Positions 46,040-54,901 of a stretch of 64,000 nucleotides of DNA are shown here, piece by piece (the first letter of the stretch is position 1; the number at the start of each line of letters is the position of its first letter). Source of the DNA: Oceanihabitans sediminis (GTDB taxonomy: Bacteria; Bacteroidota; Bacteroidia; Flavobacteriales; Flavobacteriaceae); contig NZ_QPIG01000001.1 in the NCBI RefSeq assembly GCF_003337215.1, forward strand, positions 310,001-374,000, in the 5' to 3' direction. Below the pieces are notes generated by a model that was not told the DNA's origin, searched no databases, and worked only from the letters and a program-made list of their open reading frames with translations. Made by a program: the position numbers and the translations under genes.

Positions 46040-47500
46040 ATGCTTAAACAATATTTACAGTTCAAATTATCGCAAAAATTGTCGCCTCAACAAATTCAAT
46101 TAATGAAATTGATACAGTTGCCTACGCAAGCTTTTGAACAACGTTTAAAGCAAGAAATTGAAGAAAATCCTGCTTTAGAAGTTGGTAAAGAAGAAGTAGA
46201 TAGTGATTTTGATGATGATTTTGATAACTCTAATGATGACTATGAGGATAACGATACTATAGATGCGGGAGACATTAATGTAGATGAGTATTTAAGTGAT
46301 GACGAAGTACCTGATTATAGAACCCAAGCCAACAACTATAGTGCAGATGATGAGGAAAAAACCATGCCTTATGCTGCTGGCACCTCCTTTACACAGCATT
46401 TAATAAACCAGTTGAACACCTACAGACTTAATGACGAAGAACGTGATGTTGCTGAATTTTTGGTTGGTAGTGTAGATGAAAGTGGGTATATACGTAGAGA
46501 GCTATCTGATATTATGGATGACTTAGCTTTCACTCAGAATGTGTTTACCACCGAAGAAAACATTAAAAAGGTACTGAAAATTGTGCATCAGTTAGATCCA
46601 GCTGGCGTTGGAGCAAGAAACTTACAAGAATGTTTAAGTATACAACTACATAGAAAGGAACAAAACGCTAATGTTGTATTAGCATCCAATATTATTGACC
46701 ATGCTTTTGAGCAGTTCACTAAAAAGCACTACAAAAAGCTATTACAAAAATTTGATATTACAGAAGAGCAACTAAAAGATGCTATTCATGAAATCGAGCG
46801 TTTGAATCCGAAGCCGGGTGGAAGCTATGCAGGAAATAACAGAATCATAGAACATGTGGTTCCTGATTTTGCTATTAAGATTGTAGATGGGGAATTAGAA
46901 CTTACCTTAAACGGAAGAAATGCTCCAGAGCTTCATGTTTCTAGAGAGTATAACAATATGCTTAAAGGCTATAAAGAATCTAAAGAGAAGAGTAAGTCGC
47001 AAAAAGATGCTGTGATGTTTATCAAACAGAAACTAGATGCAGCAAAGTGGTTTATTGAAGCTATAAAACAACGTCAGCAAACTTTATTTGTAACCATGAG
47101 TGCTATTATGCACTATCAGAAAGAGTATTTTTTAACAGGGGATGAGCGCAAACTAAAACCTATGATTTTAAAAGATATTGCAGACGAAATAGACATGGAT
47201 GTATCTACCGTTTCTCGTGTAGCAAATAGCAAATATGTTGACACCCCATACGGAACGAAACTGATTAAAGAATTCTTTAGTGAATCTATGACTAACGATC
47301 AGGGAGAAGAAGTTTCTACTAGAGAAATAAAGAAGATATTAGAAACAGTAATTGAGGAAGAAGACAAGCGAAAACCTTTAACAGATGAAGCTTTATCCAA
47401 AATTCTTAAAGAAAAAGGCTACCCTATAGCAAGGCGAACCGTTGCAAAATACAGAGAGCAATTAGATATATCTGTGGCTAGATTACGTAAGAAAATATGA
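46040..47500 (+). CDS. rpoN: RNA polymerase sigma-54 factor
   Basis: A 486-residue sigma-54. Region I at the N-terminus is glutamine- and leucine-rich (LSPQQIQLMKLIQLPTQ), followed by an acidic region II (about 47-110), the core-binding domain, and the DNA-binding part with the near-invariant RpoN box ARRTVAKYRE near the C-terminus. It would direct transcription at -24/-12 promoters, which need enhancer-binding ATPases; none is encoded in this window. Its stop overlaps the next gene by four bases. Confidence 0.98.
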   Translation: MLKQYLQFKLSQKLSPQQIQLMKLIQLPTQAFEQRLKQEIEENPALEVGKEEVDSDFDDDFDNSNDDYEDNDTIDAGDINVDEYLSDDEVPDYRTQANNYSADDEEKTMPYAAGTSFTQHLINQLNTYRLNDEERDVAEFLVGSVDESGYIRRELSDIMDDLAFTQNVFTTEENIKKVLKIVHQLDPAGVGARNLQECLSIQLHRKEQNANVVLASNIIDHAFEQFTKKHYKKLLQKFDITEEQLKDAIHEIERLNPKPGGSYAGNNRIIEHVVPDFAIKIVDGELELTLNGRNAPELHVSREYNNMLKGYKESKEKSKSQKDAVMFIKQKLDAAKWFIEAIKQRQQTLFVTMSAIMHYQKEYFLTGDERKLKPMILKDIADEIDMDVSTVSRVANSKYVDTPYGTKLIKEFFSESMTNDQGEEVSTREIKKILETVIEEEDKRKPLTDEALSKILKEKGYPIARRTVAKYREQLDISVARLRKKI

Positions 47501-48102
47501 TAAACTTCTTATTAAAAAGCATATCCTATATCTTACATCCTTTAATCATGCCATTATGTGGTTTGGTTTTTTACTTTGCAAAATCTCCTAGATATATTCC
47601 TATTGAGATTATAGAAGCGAAGCTTATATCTATTACCATATTAACTTTAATCCTGCCTATCCTTATCTATTATCTTTTAAAAACATTAGGTAAGGCAGAG
47701 AGTGTTGATTTAAAAACCACCAAAGAACGAGTTTTACCCTTAGGCTTAAACTGTATTATTATATATTTGATATTAAAGCGGGTTTTTCCTTCTAACCAAA
47801 TGATAGAATTATATTATTTCTTCATTGGTGTACTACTATCCAATTTAGCCTGTTTAATACTAGCTATTTTTCAATTTAAGGCAAGTATTCACATGATTGG
47901 TATTTCGGGCTTATTTATGTTCTTTATAGCCTTCAGCATTAATTTTGGAATAAATATAAATGGCACACTTTCCTTAATGGCTATTTTTACTGGAGCTATT
48001 GCAAGTTCTAGGTTGCATTTAAAAGCACATACTTATAAGGAACTCCTTGTTGGATTTTGTGTTGGGTTTGTACCGCAACTAATGGTTATGTTTTATTGGT
48101 AG
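47497..48102 (+). CDS. integral membrane protein, degenerate PAP2-like
   Basis: A 201-residue protein with about six transmembrane segments and almost no soluble parts. The ATGA overlap with rpoN suggests translational coupling. The spacing of KTTKERVLP, SIHMIGISG and SSRLHLKAHTYKE faintly recalls the three motifs of PAP2 phosphatases (KX6RP, PSGH, SRX5H), but key residues differ, so activity is doubtful. It is best treated as an uncharacterised membrane protein. It converges with the porin-like gene, two bases apart. Confidence 0.75.
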   Translation: MINFLLKSISYILHPLIMPLCGLVFYFAKSPRYIPIEIIEAKLISITILTLILPILIYYLLKTLGKAESVDLKTTKERVLPLGLNCIIIYLILKRVFPSNQMIELYYFFIGVLLSNLACLILAIFQFKASIHMIGISGLFMFFIAFSINFGININGTLSLMAIFTGAIASSRLHLKAHTYKELLVGFCVGFVPQLMVMFYW

Positions 48103-48104
48103 TT

Positions 48105-48800
48105 TTAAAGGATATAAAACATCAAGCCAATTTTCACTGCTCGCATATCTATAGAAGCAGCATCTAATTTTGCATCGCTATTGAAGATAGGATTCAAGCC
48201 ATAATACACATGTATGTTCCAGGTATTATAACCTACGCTTAAGGTTAGTCCGTACTGCATTTTATTGAAGTCCGCTATATTACTATGCTTGATATCTGAT
48301 TCTCCAATAAACTTGGAAGAATTAGCAAACACATAACCAAGCTTTATTCCGGTATAAATTCTCCAGAACTTATATTCTGTAGCGGTAGAAGTTCTCCATC
48401 TAAACTCTAAAGGGGCTTCCACCATATAGGTAGTAAATTTATTTTTACTATAAGAAATATCATTATTATCTAATGCAGTATAGCTGTAGTTCTTGTCATC
48501 TGCTGTATCAATAAGCATATTCTGATTAAAAGAATTACTAGACAAACCAATACCTAAGCCTATAGCTAAGTCTCTTTTGGTATTGATAGGCATATCTTTT
48601 ATAAAGCCGATATGAAATCCGCTAGAGAACCCGCTTTGTGAGATTCCTTTTGGACTATTTAGTAGTAAATTATAGGTAGCACCACCATAAAATTGATCTT
48701 CTTTATATAGGCTATCCACTTCCGTAACAACCTCTTCTTCTTGTGAAAAAGCAGTTGCTAAACAAAGTGTACTAAGCAATATTAGAAGATAATTTTTCAT
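48105..48800 (-). CDS. PorT-like outer-membrane beta-barrel protein
   Basis: A 231-residue protein read from ATG at 48800 (MKNYLLILLSTLCLATAFSQ signal); a TTG four codons upstream is rejected because it lies in the terminator region. The mature part has about eight amphipathic strands (SGFHIGFIKDMPI, LAIGLGIGLSSNSF, YTGIKLGYVFANSS, MQYGLTLSVGYNTW) typical of the PorT/OmpW-sized family. True PorT is a T9SS component; whether this is PorT or a paralogue cannot be decided. It follows the ExbB/ExbD operon behind a terminator. Confidence 0.78.
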   Translation of the reverse strand: MKNYLLILLSTLCLATAFSQEEEVVTEVDSLYKEDQFYGGATYNLLLNSPKGISQSGFSSGFHIGFIKDMPINTKRDLAIGLGIGLSSNSFNQNMLIDTADDKNYSYTALDNNDISYSKNKFTTYMVEAPLEFRWRTSTATEYKFWRIYTGIKLGYVFANSSKFIGESDIKHSNIADFNKMQYGLTLSVGYNTWNIHVYYGLNPIFNSDAKLDAASIDMRAVKIGLMFYIL

Positions 48801-48813
48801 AAAATGATACAAA

Positions 48814-48843
48814 AAAGGCGTTAAGATTTCTCAAAACGCCTTT
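48814..48843 (-). terminator. terminator of the ExbB/ExbD operon
   Basis: AAAGGCGTT / AACGCCTTT stem with a 12-nt loop; on the minus strand it is followed by TTTTTT. It lies 18 nt after the last ExbD stop and ahead of the porin-like gene. Confidence 0.85.
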
Positions 48844-48861
48844 AATAAAATTAAGATTTAA

Positions 48862-49347
48862 TTATTTTTTTAAACCTTCTAAGGCATTACCTTTTCTGGT
48901 TGTATAATTAATTTTAAGTGCGTTTACCTTACGCAACTCTTGTTTAATATCTGTTACCAATCCCATATTAGCATCGCTATCTACTTTTAAAGCAGTAGTT
49001 AGAAAAGGAACTTCCTCCTCACGTTTAGAAGCTCTTTCCGCAGCTATAAAAGCGGCGATATCTTTTACATCAGCAAACTTATCGTTTAACTGAATTCTAG
49101 CTTCGTCACCGAATTGCTTTTTATAGTTTTCGCTTGGTTTTCCAGCATATATGTACATTACCAAGTTTTTCTTATCTAATTTTTCAATTTGATCTGCTTG
49201 TGGTAATTTATTCTCAATCATTAAGCTGTTTTGTCTCATAACAGTAGCCACCATGAAAAAGAACAATAACATAAATACAATATCTGGTAAAGATGCTGTA
49301 GAAATTGCTGGCAATTCGCCTCCTTTTTTCTTTTTAAATTTAGACAT
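48862..49347 (-). CDS. ExbD/TolR-type biopolymer transport protein
   Basis: A 161-residue protein with a short basic cytoplasmic N-terminus (KFKKKKGGELPAIST), one transmembrane helix (about 22-42) that begins with the proton-carrying Asp (LPDIVFMLLFFFMVATV), and a periplasmic domain. With ExbB it forms the proton-motive-force motor that energises TonB- or Tol-type processes. It is last of four genes and follows the second ExbD by 14 bp. Confidence 0.93.
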   Translation of the reverse strand: MSKFKKKKGGELPAISTASLPDIVFMLLFFFMVATVMRQNSLMIENKLPQADQIEKLDKKNLVMYIYAGKPSENYKKQFGDEARIQLNDKFADVKDIAAFIAAERASKREEEVPFLTTALKVDSDANMGLVTDIKQELRKVNALKINYTTRKGNALEGLKK

Positions 49348-49361
49348 ATTTAATTTTTTAT

Positions 49362-49994
49362 CTAATTAGACTTCGGCTCTGCCTCAGAGAATTTTTGAGG
49401 AACTCTTAATTTAATTTCTTCTAGCTTAGATTTAAGTTTTTCTTTTGTATCAGAAGAGGTTCTTGGATCTGCATACGCTTTTTCCGCCTCAACAAAACTC
49501 AAATTTAAACTAGGATAGGTTCTTTTAAACTCTCTATTTCTTAACTCATTATAAGCAGCTATGATCTCATTTTGTACTGCTATATAAGTGTCGTACTTAG
49601 TAGCTCTGTCATTTTGCAAAGAAATAATAGCTTTATCAAAATTATCTGATGACCTAGGGTTCTTTTTCCCTTGGCAATATTTACAAGCATCTTCTCCTGT
49701 TCCTCCTCCATTATCAAGAAAATCAACAGCAGCTGCACGCAAATCTTTAATTTCGATTACCTTCTCTTCTCCTCCAGTTTTTAGAAATAACTGGTTATTT
49801 CTATTCACTTCTAATTGGAAAATATTCTTTTCTTTAATAATCACATCCTGTTCTGTTTCTTCCATAGGAGGTAATTTCCTATTTAGTCCAGAATCTGTTT
49901 CAATGGTTGTGGTTACTAAGAAGAAAATGAGGAGCAAGAAGGCGATATCAGCCATAGATCCTGCATTTACTTCTGGTGCTGCTCTTTTTGCCAT
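49362..49994 (-). CDS. ExbD/TolR-type protein with CxxC insertion
   Basis: A 210-residue ExbD paralogue: one membrane helix (about 13-34) with the conserved Asp (MADIAFLLLIFFLVTT), then a periplasmic domain longer than in its neighbour. The extra sequence includes ACKYCQGKK (about 103-111), a CxxC pair that could form a disulfide or bind metal. Two different ExbD subunits in one operon with one ExbB is common in Bacteroidetes. The start lies one base from the previous gene. Confidence 0.92.
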   Translation of the reverse strand: MAKRAAPEVNAGSMADIAFLLLIFFLVTTTIETDSGLNRKLPPMEETEQDVIIKEKNIFQLEVNRNNQLFLKTGGEEKVIEIKDLRAAAVDFLDNGGGTGEDACKYCQGKKNPRSSDNFDKAIISLQNDRATKYDTYIAVQNEIIAAYNELRNREFKRTYPSLNLSFVEAEKAYADPRTSSDTKEKLKSKLEEIKLRVPQKFSEAEPKSN

Positions 49995-49995
49995 C

Positions 49996-50433
49996 TTATT
50001 TAATCATTTTTTTAATTCCTGAGAATAACATAGATCCTATTGCAATAACTGCAAGTATATAAAACATGTTTAACCCAGCTCCTACTAGTTTTGAACCACT
50101 AGCAGAAAGTACTTCACCATCTTTCATTGGAGTTTCTATTCCTGATGCCATAAAGTAACTAATAAGGGCTACAACTAAGAAAGCTCCAACTCCCATTAAG
50201 GTACTTTTTAAAGTGGCTGCATTGGTGAAAACATTTTTTAAGGTAAATAGCACCACTAGAACTAAAATTAGAGCTAATACAGCATAAGCTATATACATAA
50301 AGGTATTTACCATTCCGCTAGATTCTCCAGCTTTAATGGCTTCATCACCAACTCCAATAATTCTAATTAGGAAGAACATGGCTATAACACCAATAACCCC
50401 TGCTATTATGGTAATTATTTTTTGTGAATTCAT
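49996..50433 (-). CDS. small multi-span membrane protein in the ExbB/ExbD operon
   Basis: A 145-residue protein with four hydrophobic segments (about 6-26, 44-65, 82-100 and 122-141), no signal peptide and no known motif. It is always a good candidate for an accessory subunit of the ExbB/ExbD motor because it sits between exbB (30 bp) and exbD (1 bp) on the same strand. Function unknown. Confidence 0.75.
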   Translation of the reverse strand: MNSQKIITIIAGVIGVIAMFFLIRIIGVGDEAIKAGESSGMVNTFMYIAYAVLALILVLVVLFTLKNVFTNAATLKSTLMGVGAFLVVALISYFMASGIETPMKDGEVLSASGSKLVGAGLNMFYILAVIAIGSMLFSGIKKMIK

Positions 50434-50463
50434 AATATTATTTAAAAATTAGAATTATTACTA

Positions 50464-51231
50464 TTACTTCTTGTGCTTTGATAACATATCCATTAATGTG
50501 ATAGAAGAATCTTCCATGTCATTAACGATGCTATCAATTTTCGCAATAATGTAATTGTAAAAGATTTGAAGGATAATAGCCACAACAAGTCCGAATACTG
50601 TTGTTAAAAGTGCTACTTTAATACCTCCTGCAACAAGTGATGGTTGCATATCTCCAGCTGCTTCAATTTTATCAAAGGCTTGAATCATCCCGATTACTGT
50701 ACCCATGAATCCTAACATTGGCGCTAAAGCGATAAATAAAGAAATCCAAGAAACGTTTTTCTCTAATTGTCCCATTTGAACTCCACCGTAAGCTACAACA
50801 GCTTTTTCAGCAGACTCTAAGTCTCCGTCAGCTCTATCTAATCCTTGATAGAAAATAGAAGCAACAGGTCCTTTTGTGTTTCTACATACTTCTTTAGCAG
50901 CATCAATACCACCAGACTGTAATGCGTCTTCAACGTTTTGCGTTAATTTCTTTGTGTTTGTTGTTGATAAGTTTAAATAGATAATTCTTTCAATAGCAAT
51001 AGCTAAACCAAGAATTAAACATAATAATACGATCCCCATGAATCCTGGACCACCTTCTATAAAACGCTTTTTAAGCTCTTGGTGAAATCCTTGAGATTCT
51101 GCTGCACCATCAGCTGCATCATCTTGAGTTGTAACAACTGTAGTTGCAATAGCACTTGCGTTAGTAGTTGCATTTGCTGTTCCGAATGCCATAAAACATA
51201 CTATGGCTAGAATTGAAAATAATCTTTTCAT
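50464..51231 (-). CDS. MotA/TolQ/ExbB proton channel protein
   Basis: A 255-residue inner-membrane protein. It has an N-terminal signal-like segment (about 1-21), a short Ala/Asp/Thr-rich region, then the three-helix ExbB core (about 57-80, 150-180 and 195-230) with the APMLGFMGTVIGMIQAFD block. It forms the proton channel with the two ExbD proteins. First gene of a four-gene operon. The candidate -7 box upstream (TATCTTTA, minus strand, 51265-51272) is one base off consensus. Confidence 0.94.
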   Translation of the reverse strand: MKRLFSILAIVCFMAFGTANATTNASAIATTVVTTQDDAADGAAESQGFHQELKKRFIEGGPGFMGIVLLCLILGLAIAIERIIYLNLSTTNTKKLTQNVEDALQSGGIDAAKEVCRNTKGPVASIFYQGLDRADGDLESAEKAVVAYGGVQMGQLEKNVSWISLFIALAPMLGFMGTVIGMIQAFDKIEAAGDMQPSLVAGGIKVALLTTVFGLVVAIILQIFYNYIIAKIDSIVNDMEDSSITLMDMLSKHKK

Positions 51232-51393
51232 CGTTCTGATCTTAATTTTATTAGTTTAAAGTGTTAAAGATATAAAAAAAATGCAATTAAAAAATAAAAA
51301 TATACCTTATACAATGCGATTTTATTTCAGATAAAACTTCATTTGTATTAAGTATTAAAAGAATTTATAGGAAAACATCTTTAAATCCTTTTG

Positions 51394-51481
51394 CAGAGAG
51401 GAAGGGATTCGAACCCTCGATACCCTTTTGAGGTATACACACTTTCCAGGCGTGCGCCTTCGACCACTCGGCCACCTCTCT
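51394..51481 (-). tRNA. tRNA-Ser (GGA anticodon)
   Basis: Minus strand. The acceptor stem AGAGAGG / CCTCTCT pairs fully, with discriminator G. The D-arm contains GGCCGAGTGGTCGAAGGC, the anticodon GGA is at 51447-51445 (CTGGAAA loop), there is a long variable arm (TATACCTCAAAAGGGTATC) and a GGTTCGAATCC T-arm. The long variable arm is diagnostic of serine tRNAs. The 3' CCA is not encoded (CAA follows). Confidence 0.97.
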
Positions 51482-51556
51482 AGTTATTTTAACTCTTAAT
51501 TACAGGGGCTCAAATAACAAAAAAAATAGGAGTTGATAAAATTTTGAAAGTTAATT

Positions 51557-52588
51557 TTATATCATTTCCCCTCTTAATGGTGTTTCAAAGGTGATTTTGA
51601 ATGTTTTACGTGGTATTTTTCGTCCTAATAGGTACATTAGTTTTGAAATTGCTGCCTCAGTTGTTATGTCTTTCCCCGAAATTAGGCCTATTTTTTTAAG
51701 TTTTTCACTAGTTTCATACTGTCCCATCACCACAGAACCTCCAGAACACTGCGTAACATTGACAATTTGTATCCCTTTTGCAATTGTTTTTTCTAGTAAA
51801 TTTATAAACCATTCTTCGGTAGTGCAGTTACCTGCCCCGTAAGTTTCCAAAATAATTCCTTTTAAGTTGGGAGCACTAAAAATGCTTTCTAAAAGGGTTT
51901 CTGAAATTCCAGGAAACAACTTCACCAATGCGATGTTTTCTTCAAAATTTGTAAAAACTTTGAGTTTGGTTCCTCTTTTAGGCCTTAACAAATCGTCATA
52001 ATTCACTTTTAAGTGCACTCCAGATTCTGCTAACTCTGGATAATTTAATGAAGCAAATGCTTCAAAGTGCTCGGCATTTATCTTGGTACTTCTGTTTGCA
52101 CGGTATAATTTATACTCAAAATACAAACCAACTTCCTGTATTACTGGAACTTTATGTTTTTGTAAGGAAGCAATTTGAATAGATGTAATTAAATTTTCTT
52201 TGGCATCTGTTCGTAAATCACCTATTGGCAATTGCGATCCTGTAAAGATTACAGGTTTGGCTAAGTTTTCTAACATAAAACTTAGTGCCGAAGCGGTATA
52301 ACTCATGGTATCACTTCCGTGTAACACCACAAAACCATCAAACTTTGAATAATTATCTTTTATAATTTCTGCTATCTGCGTCCAATATACCGGATTCATA
52401 TTACTAGAATCTATTGGTTCGTCGAAAGAAATAGCATTAATAGTACAGTCTAATAAATTTAGTTCTGGAATTTTATCGGAAAGATTTTCAAAATCAAAAG
52501 CTTTTAGAGCTCCCGTTTCTGGGTTCTTTATCATCCCTATAGTTCCTCCTGTATATATTAATAGTATGTTTGGTTGCGTGATAGACAA
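51557..52588 (-). CDS. ansA: type I L-asparaginase
   Basis: A 343-residue cytoplasmic amidohydrolase that converts asparagine to aspartate and ammonia. The two catalytic threonine regions are NILLIYTGGTIGMI (7-20) and VVLHGSDTMSYTAS (about 87-100), with the conserved FTGSQLPI between them. The only workable start is TTG at 52588: an in-frame stop lies three codons upstream, and the first internal ATG falls inside the active-site loop. It follows tatD by 55 bp on the same strand. Confidence 0.95.
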   Translation of the reverse strand: MSITQPNILLIYTGGTIGMIKNPETGALKAFDFENLSDKIPELNLLDCTINAISFDEPIDSSNMNPVYWTQIAEIIKDNYSKFDGFVVLHGSDTMSYTASALSFMLENLAKPVIFTGSQLPIGDLRTDAKENLITSIQIASLQKHKVPVIQEVGLYFEYKLYRANRSTKINAEHFEAFASLNYPELAESGVHLKVNYDDLLRPKRGTKLKVFTNFEENIALVKLFPGISETLLESIFSAPNLKGIILETYGAGNCTTEEWFINLLEKTIAKGIQIVNVTQCSGGSVVMGQYETSEKLKKIGLISGKDITTEAAISKLMYLLGRKIPRKTFKITFETPLRGEMI

Positions 52589-52643
52589 TTTGATTTAGGT
52601 TTTAAAGTGATACGATATTTCTTTTAAATAAAGCAAAAGCGCT

Positions 52644-53411
52644 TTAGATTCCAAAAACATCTTTGGAGTTCTGTGTGGTAATTTCGGCAATTTTTTCATG
52701 CGGAAGATTATATAGCTCCGATAATTTTTCTAATACCTTAATTATATAGGAAGATTCGTTTCGCTTTCCTCTATATGGTGTAGGTGATAAATATGGGGAA
52801 TCTGTTTCTAAAACAATATGCTTGATATCAATTTGGTTTAAAAACTGATCTATTTTTCCGTTTTTAAATGTAACTACTCCCCCAATACCTAGTTTCATAT
52901 TATAGGAAATAGCTTGTTTTGCTTGTTCTACATTCCCAGTGAAACAATGAAAGATTCCAAACAGCTTTTCGTCTTTTGTTTCTTCTAAAACTTCAAAAAC
53001 CTCATCGAAAGCATCGCGACAATGAATTACAATTGGCAAGTCATATTGTTTTGCAAGTTGTATTTGGTGCTTGAATGCTTCTTTTTGATTTTCTAGTAAG
53101 GTTTTATCCCAATATAAATCTATTCCTATTTCGCCAATAGCAATAAATTTTCGCTTTGCTAGCATTTCTTCTACGTGAGCAAGTTCTTCTTTGTAATTTT
53201 CTTTTACAGAAGTAGGGTGCAAGCCCATCATTAAATGCACGTATTCTGGGTAATCTTTTTCTAATTGCAACATAGACTCGGTGTACGAAGAATCTATTGC
53301 AGGAATAAAAAATCGTTTTACATTAGCATCTAAAGCTCGTTGCATCATTGCTTCTCTATCTTCCGAAAAAGCATCGCTATATAAATGAGTATGGGTATCT
53401 GTTACAATCAT
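52644..53411 (-). CDS. TatD family metal-dependent deoxyribonuclease
   Basis: A 255-residue TIM-barrel hydrolase. The metal-binding marks are DTHTHLYSD (H7 and H9), GEIGIDLYWDK, VIHCRDAFDEV, FHCFTGN and LETDSPYLSP. TatD proteins trim single-stranded DNA 3' ends in repair and fragmentation. The start codon is only 4 nt from a -7 box, implying a leaderless mRNA. ansA is likely co-transcribed. Confidence 0.95.
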   Translation of the reverse strand: MIVTDTHTHLYSDAFSEDREAMMQRALDANVKRFFIPAIDSSYTESMLQLEKDYPEYVHLMMGLHPTSVKENYKEELAHVEEMLAKRKFIAIGEIGIDLYWDKTLLENQKEAFKHQIQLAKQYDLPIVIHCRDAFDEVFEVLEETKDEKLFGIFHCFTGNVEQAKQAISYNMKLGIGGVVTFKNGKIDQFLNQIDIKHIVLETDSPYLSPTPYRGKRNESSYIIKVLEKLSELYNLPHEKIAEITTQNSKDVFGI

Positions 53412-53415
53412 GTTG

Positions 53416-53423
53416 CAAAAGTA
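53416..53423 (-). promoter_or_regulatory. -7 box next to the tatD start
   Basis: Minus strand TACTTTTG, ending 4 nt before the ATG, so transcription would begin at or next to the start codon. Confidence 0.5.
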
Positions 53424-53554
53424 TAAGTTCTTTTACAAATAACCTTAAGTACTACCTGCTTTTAGCATAAAACAAAAGCATCCTTAATATAATTTCGCAT
53501 TTATGCACTAACTCTTTCAATTATTGTATTTTTATAACATTGAAACAAGAAATT

Positions 53555-54016
53555 ATGACAAACATCGAAGACCTTGACCTTAAGGATTTCCTCCTAAAGA
53601 AAGGTTATACAAAAATCAAGATTAAACTTACGAAAACGAATCACTTTGAAATTAAAGCAACTATAAATGGTGTGAAAGGTCTTTTTATTTTAGACACTGG
53701 AGCATCTAGTTCTTGTGTAGGATTTGAAGCTATTGAAACTTTTGGCTTGCAGGTGAAAGACTCTGAAATAAAAGCAGCAGGTGCTGGAGCTAGTGATATG
53801 CATACGCAAATATCTAAAAGCAATGATATAAAAATTGGAACTTGGAAAAAGGACAAAGTAGCTTTAATACTTTTTAATCTGACACATGTTAATACAGCTC
53901 TCACCAATCATAACGCACAGCCTGTAGACGGTATTATTGGTGCAGACATATTAAAAAAAGGAAAAGCAATTATTGATTACGAGAAAAAATATTTATATCT
54001 GAAGAAGATAAAGTAA
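53555..54016 (+). CDS. retropepsin-like aspartic protease
   Basis: Read from ATG at 53555 this is 153 residues. The family site is FILDTGASSSCVG with catalytic D47-T48-G49, followed by a hydrophobic VDGIIGADIL block near 131 (the flap/psi-loop partner). A single DTG indicates action as a dimer. There is no signal peptide, so it is probably cytoplasmic. Bacterial members are poorly understood. It stands alone on the plus strand, 52 bp ahead of the response regulator. Confidence 0.85.
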   Translation: MTNIEDLDLKDFLLKKGYTKIKIKLTKTNHFEIKATINGVKGLFILDTGASSSCVGFEAIETFGLQVKDSEIKAAGAGASDMHTQISKSNDIKIGTWKKDKVALILFNLTHVNTALTNHNAQPVDGIIGADILKKGKAIIDYEKKYLYLKKIK

Positions 54017-54068
54017 AGAATTTTACTAATTTTATACACATAAGCAAGAATTTAGTTCCTAAAAATTT

Positions 54069-54701
54069 ATGAACACTTCTATAATTATAGCAGATGACCA
54101 CCCTTTAATGCTTCGAGGCATACAGGACTTTTTAAGTTCTAAGGGATTTAATGTTTTAGGAAGCGCTACAAACGGGCAGGTTGCTTATAACCTTATTGTA
54201 AAAAAAAAGCCAGACATTGCTCTCTTAGATATTAGAATGCCACAAATGACTGGTCTTGAAGTTGCCGAAGCATGTAAAAAGAATGGCATAAACACCAAGA
54301 TTATTTTAATCACTTTTGATAAAGACGAAGACATTTACGATCAAGCAAAAGCACTTGGTGTTTATGGTTATATACTAAAAGAGTTTGCTATTGAGGAAAT
54401 TGAAACATGTATTGCGCATGTTGAAATGAACGAAACTTATTTTAGCGAAGAAATTTTTAACTACCTCAACAAACCGAAAAACACAGAAAAGGTAAGTATT
54501 ATAGCCTGTCTAACTAAATCTGAAAAAAAGATTATCTATTTAATTGCAGAAGGATTAACTAGCCAAGAAATAGCAGATAAGCTATGTGTTTCTATAAGAA
54601 CCATTGAGAAGCACCGTGCGAATATAGTTGCCAAGTTAGCAATAGACAATAAACCCACTTCCCTTTCTATTTGGGCAAGCCTAAATAAAGATAGGTTTTA
54701 A
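54069..54701 (+). CDS. NarL/LuxR-type response regulator
   Basis: A 210-residue two-component regulator. The receiver domain (about 3-120) has acidic pocket D9-D10, phospho-acceptor D54 (ALLDIRMPQMTG), T82 and K104 (YGYILKEF). A LuxR-type helix-turn-helix (about 145-205) has LTKSEKKIIYLIAEGLTSQEIADKL and the recognition helix SIRTIEKHRANIVAKL. No histidine kinase is encoded in the window. A perfect TACGTA dyad begins 4 bp after the stop and is repeated twice more at 145-146-bp intervals, so this regulator is the obvious candidate to bind these sites and activate the transcripts that follow. Confidence 0.95.
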   Translation: MNTSIIIADDHPLMLRGIQDFLSSKGFNVLGSATNGQVAYNLIVKKKPDIALLDIRMPQMTGLEVAEACKKNGINTKIILITFDKDEDIYDQAKALGVYGYILKEFAIEEIETCIAHVEMNETYFSEEIFNYLNKPKNTEKVSIIACLTKSEKKIIYLIAEGLTSQEIADKLCVSIRTIEKHRANIVAKLAIDNKPTSLSIWASLNKDRF

Positions 54702-54705
54702 AAAT

Positions 54706-54721
54706 TACGTATAAGTACGTA
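54706..54721. promoter_or_regulatory. TACGTA dyad, module 1
   Basis: TACGTA-taag-TACGTA, a perfect inverted repeat. The end lies exactly 23 nt from the -7 box TATCTTTA (54745-54752). The centre falls near -44 of the predicted start, the position of an activator that contacts RNA polymerase. Confidence 0.8.
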
Positions 54722-54756
54722 TTTTAAATTCTCACTATATAATATATCTTTACATT

Positions 54757-54826
54757 GCTATTAATCGGCCTTATGGAAGGCTATTGAAGGCTCTAATTTT
54801 TACATAAATTAGAGCCTTTACTTTTT
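54757..54826 (+). ncRNA. predicted small RNA 1 of the tandem modules
   Basis: Predicted start at G54757, five bases after the -7 box, in the conserved TGCTATTA context. The roughly 70-nt transcript has a short GCCTT / AAGGC hairpin (54768-54781) and ends in a 13-pair terminator. No start codon with a useful frame. It lacks the TTCTTAGGGAGAA core shared by modules 2 and 3, so it has diverged or has another target. Confidence 0.6.
54787..54818 (+). terminator. terminator of module 1
   Basis: Thirteen perfect pairs, AAGGCTCTAATTT / AAATTAGAGCCTT, 6-nt loop, followed by a T-rich tract ending in TTTTTT. Confidence 0.88.
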
Positions 54827-54850
54827 TAAAAACCAAGTCTAAATAAATAT

Positions 54851-54866
54851 TACGTAGAACTACGTA
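54851..54866. promoter_or_regulatory. TACGTA dyad, module 2
   Basis: TACGTA-gaac-TACGTA, 145 bp after the first dyad; again exactly 23 nt to the -7 box TATCTTTA (54890-54897). Confidence 0.82.
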
Positions 54867-54901
54867 TTTTATATACCAATAAGAAAGTATATCTTTACAG
54901 T

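Noticed and set aside
48105-48800. Firm assignment as the T9SS component PorT
   Set aside because: Only size and strand pattern agree; no neighbouring T9SS genes support it, so it is called PorT-like.
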